DNA of 64,000 nucleotides from positions 35,465,558-35,529,557 of the forward strand of contig CM049310.1 of NCBI GenBank assembly GCA_026874595.1, written 5' to 3'. This document shows positions 39,169 to 50,909 of the stretch, piece by piece (the first letter of the stretch is position 1; each line of letters begins with the position of its first letter). This stretch comes from Sipunculus nudus (taxonomy: Eukaryota > Annelida > Sipuncula > Golfingiida > Sipunculidae). Made by a program: the position numbers and the translations under genes. Below the pieces are notes generated by a model, which was given only the letters and a program-made list of their open reading frames with translations, was not told where the DNA came from and ran no database searches.

Positions 39169-39658
39169 GAGAGAGGAATTTTACACGACAATAAACTGAT
39201 AATTGTCGACCGGAGACCCGAGGTGATGACTTTGATTTTTTTTAACAAAATATAATAGAACGAAAAATCACTCTCGTCACATTTGATTCCATTAACATTT
39301 ATAAAGGTCTGTGGAATGTATAATACTGATGCCTTTACACACTCACACACACATATATATATCGTGATGAATGCCAGATCTGCAGAAGCCAAGAACTCTT
39401 AGGGTCAACGTTCAGCCATGAGGGCTTTGAACACGTGGACAGCTTACGGAGAGGAGTGACAGGGCGAAGTTCTGCTGACCAACGTTGGAAGATGGATGGA
39501 CCTGATGAGGCGGGTTTTACTTACATCGAGAGATCTTAACCCGATAAAGCAAAACAGACACGCGCACGGCCCTGCACATTACACTGGGCAAAGGTAAATA
39601 ATGCAAATGCTGGGGGATTCAATTTTGTGAAAAAAAATATCACATAGTAAATATTCTG

Positions 39659-39716
<58 letters not shown>
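39659..39716. repeat. (TA)n microsatellite
   Basis: About 28 TA units with one TTT interruption. Confidence 0.9.
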
Positions 39717-39718
<2 letters not shown>

Positions 39719-40130
39719 CATGTATACCTGATAGACATGATATTTTTAAATTTATTTTGAATCATCTTATTACACGACCCTAATGATAATCGTCCTATTT
39801 CCGTCAATGGACATGGTCCTAACATTTCAAGGGATTTCGGTAAATTCATTTCCCAATTTATAAAAAAAGTTCACTGATAAACAATTAACATATTGGTACT
39901 TAGCCAGTTAGGCAACTCATTAGCCTCACTCTGGTTGATAAATGTCAAACTATAATCTTGATAGGAGTTACATCACAGCTGAATGCTTGCTTTATGGACA
40001 TAAAAAGAGCGTTTGACCGCCTTGAGCATTTTATTCTTTGCATGTATAACTCACAAATTGTTGAACAGACAATGTAGAGCTTTTACATTTCAAGTCATAT
40101 CTGATCAATAGACAACATTTCGTTTCGAAA

Positions 40131-40132
<2 letters not shown>

Positions 40133-40171
<39 letters not shown>
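40133..40171. repeat. (TA)n microsatellite
   Basis: About 19 TA units. Confidence 0.9.
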
Positions 40172-40174
<3 letters not shown>

Positions 40175-40401
40175 AATATCAGTATTCCTCAAACTAAAAT
40201 ATATGTGTAGATAAAAATAAAATATTCATTAAGACTGACAGAAAGTTTATAATCACTAAAACTAAATACGTTTCGGCGGTGGATCATTTTATTTTAATAC
40301 TCTAACAAGTACTTGACGAAATGAAAGAAGCATACCTATACGTGGACATCTTGGACCCCCCCAGATATTAAAAAATAATCGAAGGAAGGTTCAAGTGTAT
40401 A

Positions 40402-40407
<6 letters not shown>

Positions 40408-40450
<43 letters not shown>
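40408..40450. repeat. (TA)n microsatellite
   Basis: About 21 TA units preceded by TATATGTAT. Confidence 0.9.
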
Positions 40451-40453
<3 letters not shown>

Positions 40454-40937
40454 CAGGATCATATATTAACTTGGCATCAGTACCATCAGGGATTTACGAT
40501 GTCGTGCCAGCTGAGCTAATCCATTTGTAATGGTAATCACAAGTCATAACTTCATATAATTCGGTATTTATCAATATACTGCATCTTTGGAAGTCTACAT
40601 CAGTTGTCGAGAAAGCCTTTCTAACCCCAGACAGAAGAGCTGCCCTCGCCTTTTGTTAAAAAAGTAGGTTTTGTCAGCCTTGGCTGGTAAGACACGACCA
40701 ATGAAGCACGACCCGGGCACGTTTACCTGTACAATCAGACGACGAACTCCGTCCGGGGCAGGTGTGACGAGTTGTCACTCTCAATCCATTGTTATAGATA
40801 AGGGTATCTACGACTAATACCTGGCGAGATCTAGGTAGATAAGACACACGTCACAGGACAGTTGTTTGGGGCATACTTTGTGTGGCCTTTTATTCCTAAT
40901 ATAATTTCCTATTTGCGATATTCGCTAATAAGAATTC

Positions 40938-40940
40938 AGG

Positions 40941-40971
<31 letters not shown>

Positions 40972-41262
40972 AGGGAGAGAGAGAGAGAGAGAAAGAAACT
41001 CACAGAGAAACAAAGCTAAACAGAAAGAAAGAGAAAACGCGGTAGGGGGGGGGAGAGAGAGAGCGAGAGAGAGAAAGAGAGAGAGAAAGAAAGAAAAAAA
41101 GTAAAGGAAAGAGAAAGAAAGCAAAAGAGAAAGAAAGAGAAAACGCGGAAGGAAAGAGTAAGAAAGAAATAGAAAGAAAGAAAGGGAGACAGACTGACGG
41201 AGACAGAAAGAAAAACTGAAAGAAAGAGAAAAAAAACTGAAAGAAAGAGAAAACGCGGAGAC

Positions 41263-41293
<31 letters not shown>

Positions 41294-41294
41294 T
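40938..41294. repeat. Purine-rich GA/GAAA tract with an internal period of about 105-110 bp
   Basis: Some 350 bp almost free of pyrimidines on the + strand, mixing (GA)n and GAAA units. The phrase GAGAAAACGCGG recurs near 41031, 41137 and 41247, suggesting an older tandem unit of roughly 105-110 bp. It ends about 280 bp before the TATA-like box of the synthase-like gene. Confidence 0.8.
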
Positions 41295-41518
41295 ATCGAC
41301 AATGAAATCGTTCCTGAGGCCAGTATGGAATATAATTAAATGACCGTATGTTAGTATCTTAACCATGAAGTGTATATGGCGTGTGCGATTTACAACGGTC
41401 AGTTATCTTTGAGCGCTCAATTACCAAGGCCTTATCGAGCGCTGACTGATTAACAACGTCCGGTGTAATCGTATCATAAGTGCTGTAAATGGGTCGCTGG
41501 ATGGTCAGATAGGCCGCA

Positions 41519-41528
41519 GTCACGTGAC
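41519..41528. promoter_or_regulatory. Palindromic E-box GTCACGTGAC
   Basis: Perfect 10-bp palindrome 46 bp upstream of the TATA-like box. The sequence matches the USF/MITF/TFEB class of bHLH-Zip sites; use in this organism is inferred. Confidence 0.5.
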
Positions 41529-41573
41529 CTACTGCCCTTTATCCCGAGGTCATGTCCAGGGTTCTAGAGACCC

Positions 41574-41580
41574 TATATAG
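41574..41580 (+). promoter_or_regulatory. TATA-like box of the synthase-like gene
   Basis: TATATAG in a locally GC-richer context, about 134 bp upstream of the chosen ATG. A start site near 41,605 is implied. Confidence 0.55.
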
Positions 41581-41707
41581 CGGCGAAGACTGCTGTATGA
41601 TTGACACTGTTACAGTCAAATTCAGGAGACCATGTTCAGAGCTGGGCCCTCCAGTGGTCGGTGAATCGGATATTATTATATTTTAAAATAAATACATCAC
41701 AGTCAGT

Positions 41708-41732
41708 ATGGCCAATGCAGCGATGAAAAAAG
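41708..41732 (+). CDS. Synthase-like exon 1 (start)
   Basis: MANAAMKK and one base of codon 9; donor GTGAGC at 41733. The 5'UTR probably begins near 41,605. Confidence 0.78.
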
Positions 41733-44700
41733 GTGAGCGAAATTCTTTTTTATCAATAATACATACAACTTTATAATTACTAGGGGTATCTATTTCATAT
41801 GAATTATCTAAAGACATTAAGCATTAGACGGGTTTGCGTAATATTCTGGAAGAGGAGTCAATGATAATCAATCAGGGAAGAGACAGGATGCTCACCTTAG
41901 TTAGACCGTGTGGATGTATAAATCGATTTCCAACAAAGTAATACTCTTAATGATATAATAATTTAAACGTCTTAAAATCAACTGGGAATATATTTGTGGT
42001 TCTATTTATAAAATATATATTTGTTCACTAAAAATTACAACAACATCGGTTTTGATTTTACTTTTTGGAAAATTAAAGTATATTAAAGGAGTTATTGTCG
42101 TAAATATATTATAACTTTGATTGCTTTAACGAGCTACTTGTTTATTGATCTTTTCCAGTCTGCTTGAGGATTGTTCCCGGTTTGCTTGAGAACTGCCAGC
42201 CTCACAGAGCAGCGTCGTCCATGCCTGACAGACTCCTGGGACAGTGCACCGAACGACTTAGACGCATGCGCCGCAACGCCACCTACCAGCGGCAAGAAGA
42301 AATGAATCCATCAGTTCAGCAGCCACACGTCATGTTGAATCATTACCCCAGAAAACTGTTGTCGTTTTGTTCAACTGATTACTTAGGACTTTCAGTAAGT
42401 CTGACATATTAATTATTTTGGCTAAACTCTTTTTTAGTTCATGTGTCTTATATAAAGAATTAAAATATTGCATTTTCCGGGAAGATTTTACAAAAATTAT
42501 ATGTTTCCATAAACACATGAATCTGGCGATATATCTGCAAGAATACCTCAGTAAGTTGCGAGGAAGCATCATCGAACGAAAGATTGATCGAGAAACACAT
42601 CCTTCTTTATGTTAGTGTTTTCGTCAAGACTTATGTTAAATATATTATTATATTATTCCCTGCGTGTTTATGTCGTATTTTTATATATTTATCTTCAGAC
42701 TAACCCCTCTGTCGTGGCTGCCTTTAACAGGTCGACATATGAAACCAACATATCCCCGACGCACAGGACAGGCGGGCCCGTTCAGGTATGTTCTGTGTAA
42801 ATCAATTAATTAATCTTTTTATGCCCCTTGATTATTCGAATATTTCTGGATTTTACTATATTGATTATCTTTGATGCTGATTTTTAAAACAAAGCTATTA
42901 TCTTAAACTCAATCTGTATATGTTTTTTTCTTTCAGAGTGACATACTCGCATTAGAAAGTACGGTATCGGATTTCCATGAACGTGAACAGACTCTGACTT
43001 TTGCGTCACTTGATCAGTGTATGACGTCAACATTTTTTGCGTTGTTTGATAATGATGACGTCATATTTTGTGATGAGAACAGCGAAGGATCAGCCCAGTT
43101 AACATCACGAGCATGCACGGCACAAACGATATCATACATGCATTGCAACTTAAATGGTAATTATCAAACATATCGGTGAAAACAGCTGTCTGTGGTGGTT
43201 GGTCAATAAGACTTCACAAAGCTAAGTTTAGTCAAATCAGATATAAATATAATCAGTTTCGTTTAAAAGTGTATATTTATAATAATATTATTATTTTGTT
43301 TTATTATATTAAATAAATTTATAGATGTATGTTTTAGTTTTAGCAGTTTATGAAGATGTTACAGATGTAAACATTTATATTAATTTTAGCCATTTATGGA
43401 GATATAAAAATGTTATAAAATTTAAAGATATAAAATTAAAGGTTTTACCATGATAATCTATGGTATGGAACAGAGGTCAGTATAATTGCTTATGAAAAAT
43501 AGTTGTCATTAAGTATGCGGCTGTTCATTAATACACTGACATGTATATAAAGACACAGTTTTATTATTTTTCCCCTCATTTTATTTTGGACCTGGAAACA
43601 TGTATTTTTATTTATTTATTTATTATCATTTTATTTTAGATCTGGAAGCACAGCTACTTTCTACTAATAATAAGGGGATGAAGGTGATTTTTACTCAAGG
43701 ATATTATACATCAACTGGAAGAGCAACGAATCTCAGGTTTGTACATTAAAAATGATGCAAATTTTAGAAATATAGTACATACATTTGTCGTTAGATGACT
43801 GATACATCCAAGACACGTTTATCCAGTTGAGGTCAATTGATGCCGAGTATATAAACCTCTAACCAGAAGTCTCTTTAGTACCGGTTATAGGACAGCTGTA
43901 AGCAATTCGGTGTACATGTAAAATCTGTCACAAGATGACATTGTAACATCAATAATATTTTCAATAATCATAGAATTTAAAGACTGAATTAAATTTAAAC
44001 TTTAAAATCAAATAAATATTTTTTTTAAAGAGGAATCTGTAGAATTTTGAGGGATTTGTCAGTGCGGTTCCTTGAATTGAAATGCATGTATTTTTCTTAC
44101 ATCGGAATATTGATTACATCCCTGATGAAGTATTTATACTGGCTGCACAATAAAAAAAACTGCATGTGCATAAAGTATGTGATTATTTTGACACTGTTTT
44201 AAATACAACAGGAAGCTTATGGATCTTGCGGATGAATACGATGCCCTGGTGATCCTGGACGACTCACAGTCAGTTGGAATTATGGGTAGTAATCTCAGGT
44301 AATTTATATTCAAACGCCGAAATATTTCCAAACTTTCTTATCTAATGCCATATATATTCTATCTCAAATAGGACATTTATTTACCCGAAAAGAGTCCGTA
44401 GTATATACAGAGCCACAGGTCACTGCCTTCATTTATCTAGCGGACGGAACGTATTCAAGTGGTAGACGCAGCACTTGTTTTGAGTATATCAGATCCTGTG
44501 TGTTGGATGCCTGTCCTTGTGAGCCGGCGTGATTGTTTCTGTGCATGTGTAACATCATCACTGCCGTGAGTGTCTTAGTGACTGGACCACTGGCTACACA
44601 CGCGAATGTTTCAGCCTGCGAAGTGTATTACACTTAAGCAGGGTGGACCAGGAGGTAAGCAGTCATGATGTAACACATGCACACGGCTTGCTGAAGGCAC

Positions 44701-44952
44701 ATGCACAAAGGCAGTGACCTGGGGCACTGTATTATACTACAGAGCCACAACTTATATACTTATATACTTCTCACCACATATCCGTCTTTTTCTTACATGT
44801 ATTGAAAGTCATCAAAAAAGAAAATTTAAAATACATTTAAAATTTTTATGTTATGTTAACTGCCTATGATTACTTATTGCATTATTTACTTACATGATTT
44901 CGAATGAATCCTAATCATTTTTAATTAGTCACTTGAAAGGATTTTGACAAGG

Positions 44953-45004
<52 letters not shown>

Positions 45005-46686
45005 TTCTTGAATGGACACACACAAAACTGGAACATACGGAACTGTACTTTTACCTCATTGTAATTTTCCAGAGGTATGGAAGAAACTCTTAAAGAAGGA
45101 CAGAGCCGACCCATGTTGTTATTTGGATCACTTGAGCACGCTTTTGGCCAGAGTCAAGGCGCCTACGTCACGGGACCAAGTCAAGTGATTGAGACCATTA
45201 AGGCAACTAACGCCATATATCGCCCAGACTCCGCAGTAGCATTGCACCCTGCAGTGGCAAAAGTTGCAAACTTGGTACTTGATTTTTTTTTCATGCATAA
45301 AGGCAGTTCCTAACAAAGAAAAATGTCAAATCCATATTACTTTGATATATGAATGTCAATGTGGCAAATTTAAAGACTTCTTGTAACCTTTCTAATGAAA
45401 CTGATCATTTTCTTCGTGGTCTGTGAGTTCATGCTTATGGAACATAAATCTTGACTTAAGCTTTAAAATATGAGACTTTTTCACATGCAAAGCCTTCAAT
45501 TTTTATAACGTTCAACCTCAAAGCAAGAAATTTGATAGACGATTTAGCATAACCAATTTACTGTTTCTTTGAGCCAAAGTTTAACTGATCCATAAATATT
45601 ATGCAAATTAGACTTGTACTTTTGTATATTCTTTCTCTAGATATTAGCCAAGAATGGTGGACTAAAGAAAATAGCGAGCTCAGTCCGCGGGAAGGGGTCT
45701 CACCTAAAGAAGGCCTTGAACAGCTTCGGTCTGTTGCCCTTTGTGGACACGCATCCCTCCGTGTCGGTGGTCGTTGGGCATGAGCGGAGAGTGGACCACG
45801 TCATGGATCAGTTGTTAGGCATGTCGTCTGCTTTGTTAATATAGACATGATCCCTGCTTCATTCAGTAAGATACGCATGACCCCCATCTCAAAGTGTGTT
45901 ATGACTAAATCATGAACACCAACATTTAAGATGGTTGGTTTTTTCTATCTCAATGCTATGGAACCTAACGTATAAACAACTCATACCTGATCCATTTAAT
46001 CCGAAAGCCCTACAGTTAGGGTCTGAATATCGATATCGGAATACACGTCAATATCGATTATCGGCTCTGGTCCAATGATCGACTAAAATTGTAAATAGAT
46101 TATAAAATATCAATATTTGTAAGCCAAGGGAGTCTGAAAAACGTATTTAAAAACAGCCATGCTTGTGTGACTACTACCGAAAATGTATGAAATAGCCTTG
46201 TTGTTGCAAAAAAAAGCTTGTTTGTCAAAGAAGTTTTCTATTTATTAGAGCTATTAAAAATAATTTCGGTCCTATAATACACCGAGCGATAAAATCAAAT
46301 ATTCCACCAGCCATGTATAACTGATTAGCTAAGCAAAACGGGATTTTGACGAAATGGAATATACTCTGTACATTTGTGTGCATTTAAAACAATGAAAATA
46401 CAACCATGAAAATGAAAGTAGTGACCGGGTGTGCTTGCAAAGATATAATTTTTGTCTACACCTTGTAGCTGAACGTCTCTTATAGAATTTAATTTTACGA
46501 AAACGCTTTCATATTAGTTTATAGATTATTTGAATTTAAAATAATTGTGATTTTCTGTTACTTATTAGATATGGGCGTACTTGTTTCTCCGGTAAAAAGG
46601 ACAACATTTCCAAATGGTAAGCACATTACTATGTTATATAAATCAGATTAAGCTGTATTTGAATGGGTTTGAATAAAAATTGTTTG

Positions 46687-46730
<44 letters not shown>

Positions 46731-47037
46731 GACTTACATTATTTATTCTAATAAAATGTAAATAAGATAATTATTAATAAGCAGAAATAGATGCTTGTTA
46801 ACTTTTCGAAAATAAAGATATAATGATTGAATCTGACAAAATAACAGATGGAGTGTTTACTTTTTCCGGATGTCTATCTATAATGTTTGTTTTGTTTCAG
46901 GCGCTGCCAGAGTGTCCCTGCACGTTACCGCGGTACACTCGTATGAACACCTGGACCAGCTTATGGAAGCCATCTTAGCAGTGGCCAGAAGATGTAAACT
47001 GCTTGGGCAGTCTCACAGAATACCTAATGCAATATAA
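41708..47037 (+). CDS. Alpha-oxoamine synthase-family protein lacking the PLP lysine (probable pseudoenzyme), 10 exons
   Basis: Exons: 41708-41732, 42159-42394, 42699-42785, 42937-43156, 43640-43736, 44212-44298, 45073-45274, 45641-45818, 46569-46616, 46901-47037; 1,317 nt, 438 residues, close to the family's usual 400. The ATG has a good context (AGTATGG). Family blocks: FCSTDYLGLS (about residue 78), DDVIFCDENSEGS (157-168), LVILDDSQSVGIMG (234-247), FGSLEHAFGQSQGAYVTG (268-285), and a C-terminal VTAVHSYEHLDQL. Known: family members bind PLP through Lys in a T-L-G-K-A-F/L-G motif and contact it with His in DDSH and in a xxHAS motif. Seen here: His273 for the Lys, Gln241 for the DDSH His and Glu166 for the other His. 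Inferred: no normal aminotransfer or decarboxylative condensation. The N terminus is basic and could be a mitochondrial leader, but weakly. Intact frame and splicing argue against a dead gene. Confidence 0.88.
42159..42394 (+). CDS. Synthase-like exon 2
   Basis: Acceptor CTTTTCCAG, donor GTAAGT at 42395. Ends in FCSTDYLGLS, equivalent to the FxSNDYLGL block at the start of the family fold. Confidence 0.9.
42699..42785 (+). CDS. Synthase-like exon 3
   Basis: 29 codons, phase 0-0. Encodes NPSVVAAFNR, then NISPTHRTGGPVQ where the family normally has a Gly-Ser-rich GSGGSR loop; that loop is degenerate here. Confidence 0.88.
42937..43156 (+). CDS. Synthase-like exon 4
   Basis: Encodes the small-domain helix (ALESTVSDFHEREQTLTF) and VIFCDENSEGSA. 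Glu166 stands where the ring-stacking His of the family sits. Donor GTAATT at 43157. Confidence 0.88.
43640..43736 (+). CDS. Synthase-like exon 5
   Basis: Encodes MKVIFTQGYYTSTGRATNLR, aligned with the family's (E/D)G(V/L)(F/Y)SMDG block but without its acidic residue. Donor GTTTGT at 43737. Confidence 0.88.
44212..44298 (+). CDS. Synthase-like exon 6 (DDSQ)
   Basis: Encodes KLMDLADEYDALVILDDSQS. The Asp that contacts the PLP pyridine nitrogen is kept; the following His is Gln241. Confidence 0.9.
44954..45000. repeat. (TA)n microsatellite
   Basis: About 23 TA units in the intron before exon 7 of the synthase-like gene. Confidence 0.9.
45073..45274 (+). CDS. Synthase-like exon 7 (missing lysine)
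   Basis: Encodes LLFGSLEHAFGQSQGAYVTG, aligning without gaps to the family's TGTLGKALGGASGGY block. The Schiff-base Lys position is His273. Donor GTACTT at 45275. Confidence 0.9.
45641..45818 (+). CDS. Synthase-like exon 8, probable GC donor
   Basis: Acceptor TTTCTCTAG. To stay in frame with exon 9 it must end TTAG before GCATGT, a non-canonical GC donor. Reading on instead gives a stop (TAG) near 45,841. Confidence 0.78.
46569..46616 (+). CDS. Synthase-like exon 9
   Basis: 48 nt encoding DMGVLVSPVKRTTFPN, the strand that carries a substrate-loop segment in the family. Donor GTAAGC at 46617. Confidence 0.82.
46690..46727. repeat. (AG)n microsatellite
   Basis: About 19 AG units in the last intron of the synthase-like gene. 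Confidence 0.9.
46901..47037 (+). CDS. Synthase-like exon 10 (stop)
   Basis: Encodes AARVSLHVTAVHSYEHLDQL and a basic tail, TAA at 47035. The usual family sequence here is an R-I/V-S/Q...A...H-T segment, which is conserved. Confidence 0.88.
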
Positions 47038-47328
47038 TGCATCAATTGCCTCGGAGGGTAGGGTTAAGATGGGAGGGGTTCATATTTTAAGGTGGGGCAG
47101 ATGGACATCTAAAATGTGACATGGAGCTAAAGACTTGCTTATGTATTATGCAGTTTTTTTTTTAGAACTATACTATTTTTATCCAAACTCAGGAAAGTCA
47201 GTCCTATCACTTCATTAATAATGGACAGCCTCAAGTTAAACCGACTTTGGGATTCACCAGACCATCAGTTAGCCGACATCGTTTATTATAAATTATATTT
47301 TTCTGAAATGGTCCTGCATAGTATTAAG

Positions 47329-47690
47329 CGGCGTTTACCGGGGACGTGGTATGCGGAACGCGGCAGCAATACGCGGAATGCGGTATAGATTCGCTTGGGG
47401 CATTTATCGGGCTGGGGGTAAAACACTGGGATATGGGCACGAAAACCCGCTAGATCGCGCTGCAACCGTAGGTCATATATATGGTAACCAAAGCACATGG
47501 GCGCTATACCGCGCGCGGTATACCGAGCCATTTCTCCCCTGAAAATTCCATTTTACCGCGTGTCTCCTGCCGCATACCGCGGGCCCGGTAAACGCTTTAT
47601 GATAGAATAACTAAAGCGAAAAAGAAAATCTTTTTCGCATACCGCTAACCGCATATTGCATACCGCGAGTTTGGTAAACGCAGCTTTTAA
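47329..47690. mobile_element. GC-rich foldback (MITE-like) element
   Basis: The left end reads AAGCGGCGTTTACCGGGGAC then GGTATGCGG. Its reverse complement is matched twice to the right: ATACCGCGGGCCCGGTAAACG near 47,574-47,595 and TACCGCGAGTTTGGTAAACG near 47,660-47,680. The interior repeats TACCGCG/CGCGGTA. GC content contrasts sharply with the AT-rich surroundings. Confidence 0.65.
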
Positions 47691-50564
47691 AGTGTACCTG
47701 GTATTTATGTAATGTATAATGTTCGTTAATCCGAAGGATCGATGATCGGCACTTTACAGAGACTGAAGTTTTCGGTTAATCGAGGCATCTCATTATACTA
47801 TATTCATAATTTAAATACGTGCTGAATACGCCTTGAGTCTAGGTTCACTAATAAAGCCAAAGTCACAGGGAATATGATTCATATAGCTTTGCGATACACA
47901 GCCGGGGAAAAGCCTATAAATTCTCAGATATAAAACCCTTAATGTTTTGTTTCACACATTGTGTCTGTGTCAAAATTCTGAAACTTACTTTATGTTATTG
48001 TTTGTGGTATATGATGTAGTAAAGCCTGCACACGCTAAAATGAGTAAAAAAAGACCTCGTGGGCCAAGCCGTGTCCTCATAAGATGAAAAATATGTATGT
48101 AAACCTTTTCAGCTATTTATGCATTGTTTTATTCCCTACAATAATTTTGTATTAAATACAAATAACCTTTCATAAGTTTTGTTGTTCGTCATGCGCACGT
48201 CTGATGAATATTCTGGCAAGCTGATTCAATAGAAAATGCCCAGGGGTCAAACATATATTAAATTACCATTTATTCTTAAGAATATCTCTAGAAACTATGG
48301 GGTATACAATAACAAGGTTTTTGTTTATATTTATACTTTATAATGTTATACTTATATCCTCTCACTCGCATGTCACTGCACTAGTATATATTAGGTAACC
48401 ACGAAATAAATATATAAATATTGCCGAAAGTTGATACGGTGGAAGGGATATTATAGATCTGTTACAAACATCGTATCGTGACAGAAGACCAATCTTTGTA
48501 TCTGCCAGGGGTCGTATCATATTGGCTCGGTGCGGTTTTACTTAAATGTGCAGTGTCCAACCAGAGCCCGACAATTAATAACAAAAAACTCTTGAGGACA
48601 TGTATTTGCAAAACAGATAAGCAATAAAATCACGTTTTATTCAATGATCCATATAAAAATCTTATATAACGAGATGACGTATTGCTTCTGTTTTTTTTTT
48701 TCTGTGGGCAAACTTTATTCCAAAAAGGTACGATGGCATTTTACGGAAGGCACCAGTGAAATCCTAGGAGGTAATCTAAATCACCATAACATATATTTTA
48801 AAGTTAAATGACAATAGACCATTGGCAGATAAGGTTTCACTGTCTCAGCAGATGATCGGGAGATTAAGCTGTATTGGGGCGGCTTAGTTTTAGAGACGGC
48901 TTCGTTTAGACTTGTTGAACAGCGACGGCTGTGTGCAGAGCAACGATTGATGAGGATTCAGGGGGAGGATGTAGTCTATCGTTACGTTCCATAGTGGGTG
49001 CTGTGTTCCCTTATTGTAAACAAGCGTCCAGTTTCGTATTTTCCTTGTAACTCCTACCTTTATTATACATTATAAAGTTGGCATAGAATATATTCCCAAC
49101 TGGTGGCCGATTTAATAGATGCGGTGATACAGATAATAATAAAAAATAACCCAATATCTTTATTTGGTGTTGTTGTAGGATCCTATTAATCTTTGAGGTC
49201 ATGGCGGTTATTTTCATGGCGCGTGGATACGAAACAAGATGCACTGACAGCGATCCGAATGTTTAAGCTGCAATAGCTACAAAAAATATGTTCTCAATTC
49301 ACTTATAGTCCCGTATACTGTTGTTTCCATTCATTGTTCTCATTGGAATAGGGAGATCCGGAGTAAAGGATGTTGCGCATTTATTTATTGATTTAATATA
49401 TAAAATAAATCACCTTTCAGGTGTACTCAGTAATTGGACTTAGCAAGAACAGAATTATCAGTGACAGAGAGCAGATATAATAGTTTTTATTCCATCATAA
49501 CAATATCACAGATGTACCATAACATTAAAAGAAAAAAAGACCACTCTTGGACTCCACACTGCCCTATCAGCATGTGTGAGTCTTAACCATAAATACTTCT
49601 TCGGCATTATAAAAAGTTCAGATTAAACAATTACATTCTTTTCATATTAATTAAACAGGTCAAAATATAAAAAAAATATGGCTCAAATCCCCAAAACTTG
49701 CAAGAAAGTGTTTTAAGGTGATTTCCTGTAAAATGGGGTCCGCTCAATAATATATAAAAAGTTTACTAAAACTGGACTCCATAAAAGTGAATATTTTCAA
49801 GTTGGCGTCCAAGATGGCCGCCAAGACCCTAAACTGGCCATATACAAATGTTTTATCCATAGGAACCAATGAAAACATCTTTATGTAGTCATGTTACTGG
49901 CTTATCCAATTTGGTTTCAAAAATGGCTACCAATTCCTTCAAAATGGCCATAAGTCATTTTTCATCATAGAGTTTTGATTTTGTTATGTGCTCATGGGCT
50001 GCATTTTTTTGCTGTTGTGGAAGTTTGTTCACATGTTATCCATCTATTAAGCGGTAGCGCATGAATTGTGCTTGTCACAGTTTTGAGTAAGTGGTCAAGC
50101 CACCATACAGTTACGTTTATAAAGTTTATATTTTTTCTTGTTTTTATTAAACTGGTGCTTGCTGACGTCCATGGTTGCAATTTCTTATAATTCCAGTTAT
50201 TTTGTTAAACCAGATACATCATTCACAGAGTACAGATGTGGGTGATATGAAGGAGGTTTTCCTGCAAATAAGCGAATTTGTGTTACATGAAGGGGTATAT
50301 TAAAAACAACTTGTTAACCCATTCAAATAATGGGATTTACGGTCTGCTTAAGCACATCACCGTCCATGAAATGCCAAATGTCACCACATACAAAAAATCT
50401 GCCGTGACTGCTGATAGATTCATAAATAAATGCAAGAATACGCCCTATCCATGCATGGGTCAAACGCTGGGCACAAATTATTGGCGATGTTAAAGTTCTT
50501 GAGGGCCATGGCTATGTAATTTCTCCTATGCATGAATAGTGAGATAAACATCGTTCTGCTTTTA

Positions 50565-50868
50565 GGCCAAAAAATAAAAGGTATGGTTCTCGGGCACCTT
50601 CAGCGTCACTTTTAACCCTCCGCAACAAAAATGGTATTTTGATTTACATCTTTCAAGAAGATAAAATAATACAATTTTAATGAAATTTCCTTCGTTATGT
50701 AGTGCTTTTACCTGTTTAGCAAAATATTCTGTTATGGTCATGCTTTGCCTGTTCATATGACATTTTTATCGTAACACACAAATAAGGTAAAAATAAAATA
50801 AAATAAAATACCGCCCTTCCGCACTGATTTCTAAAATAAAACGCCTGAGAACCATACCTTTTTTGGCC
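50565..50868. mobile_element. 304-bp MITE with terminal inverted repeats
   Basis: Starts GGCCAAAAAATAAAAGGTAT then GGTTCTCGGGC; ends GCCTGAGAACCATACC then TTTTTTGGCC. The inverted repeats span about 25 bp with one short indel. No coding capacity. Confidence 0.75.
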
Positions 50869-50909
50869 TCACAGATACATGTGATTGGCTGGCTGTGGAT
50901 TAATATTCT

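Noticed and set aside
38877-39392. 171-codon minus-strand frame containing a long Tyr-Ile run
   Set aside because: The run is the (TA)n tract at 39103-39167 read in frame; the flanks have no coding features.
41000-41366. Minus-strand open frames rich in Ser, Leu and Phe
   Set aside because: They are translations of the GA/GAAA tract, with no splice signals or domain.
45819-45843. Alternative end of the synthase-like protein at the in-frame TAG
   Set aside because: It would delete the C-terminal family block encoded by exons 9 and 10, which join perfectly in phase; kept only as a possible retained-intron form.
49790-49940. Repeated AAGATGGCC/AAAATGGC phrases suggesting YY1-like sites
   Set aside because: Short and scattered, with no promoter or gene nearby; chance or repeat origin is as likely.
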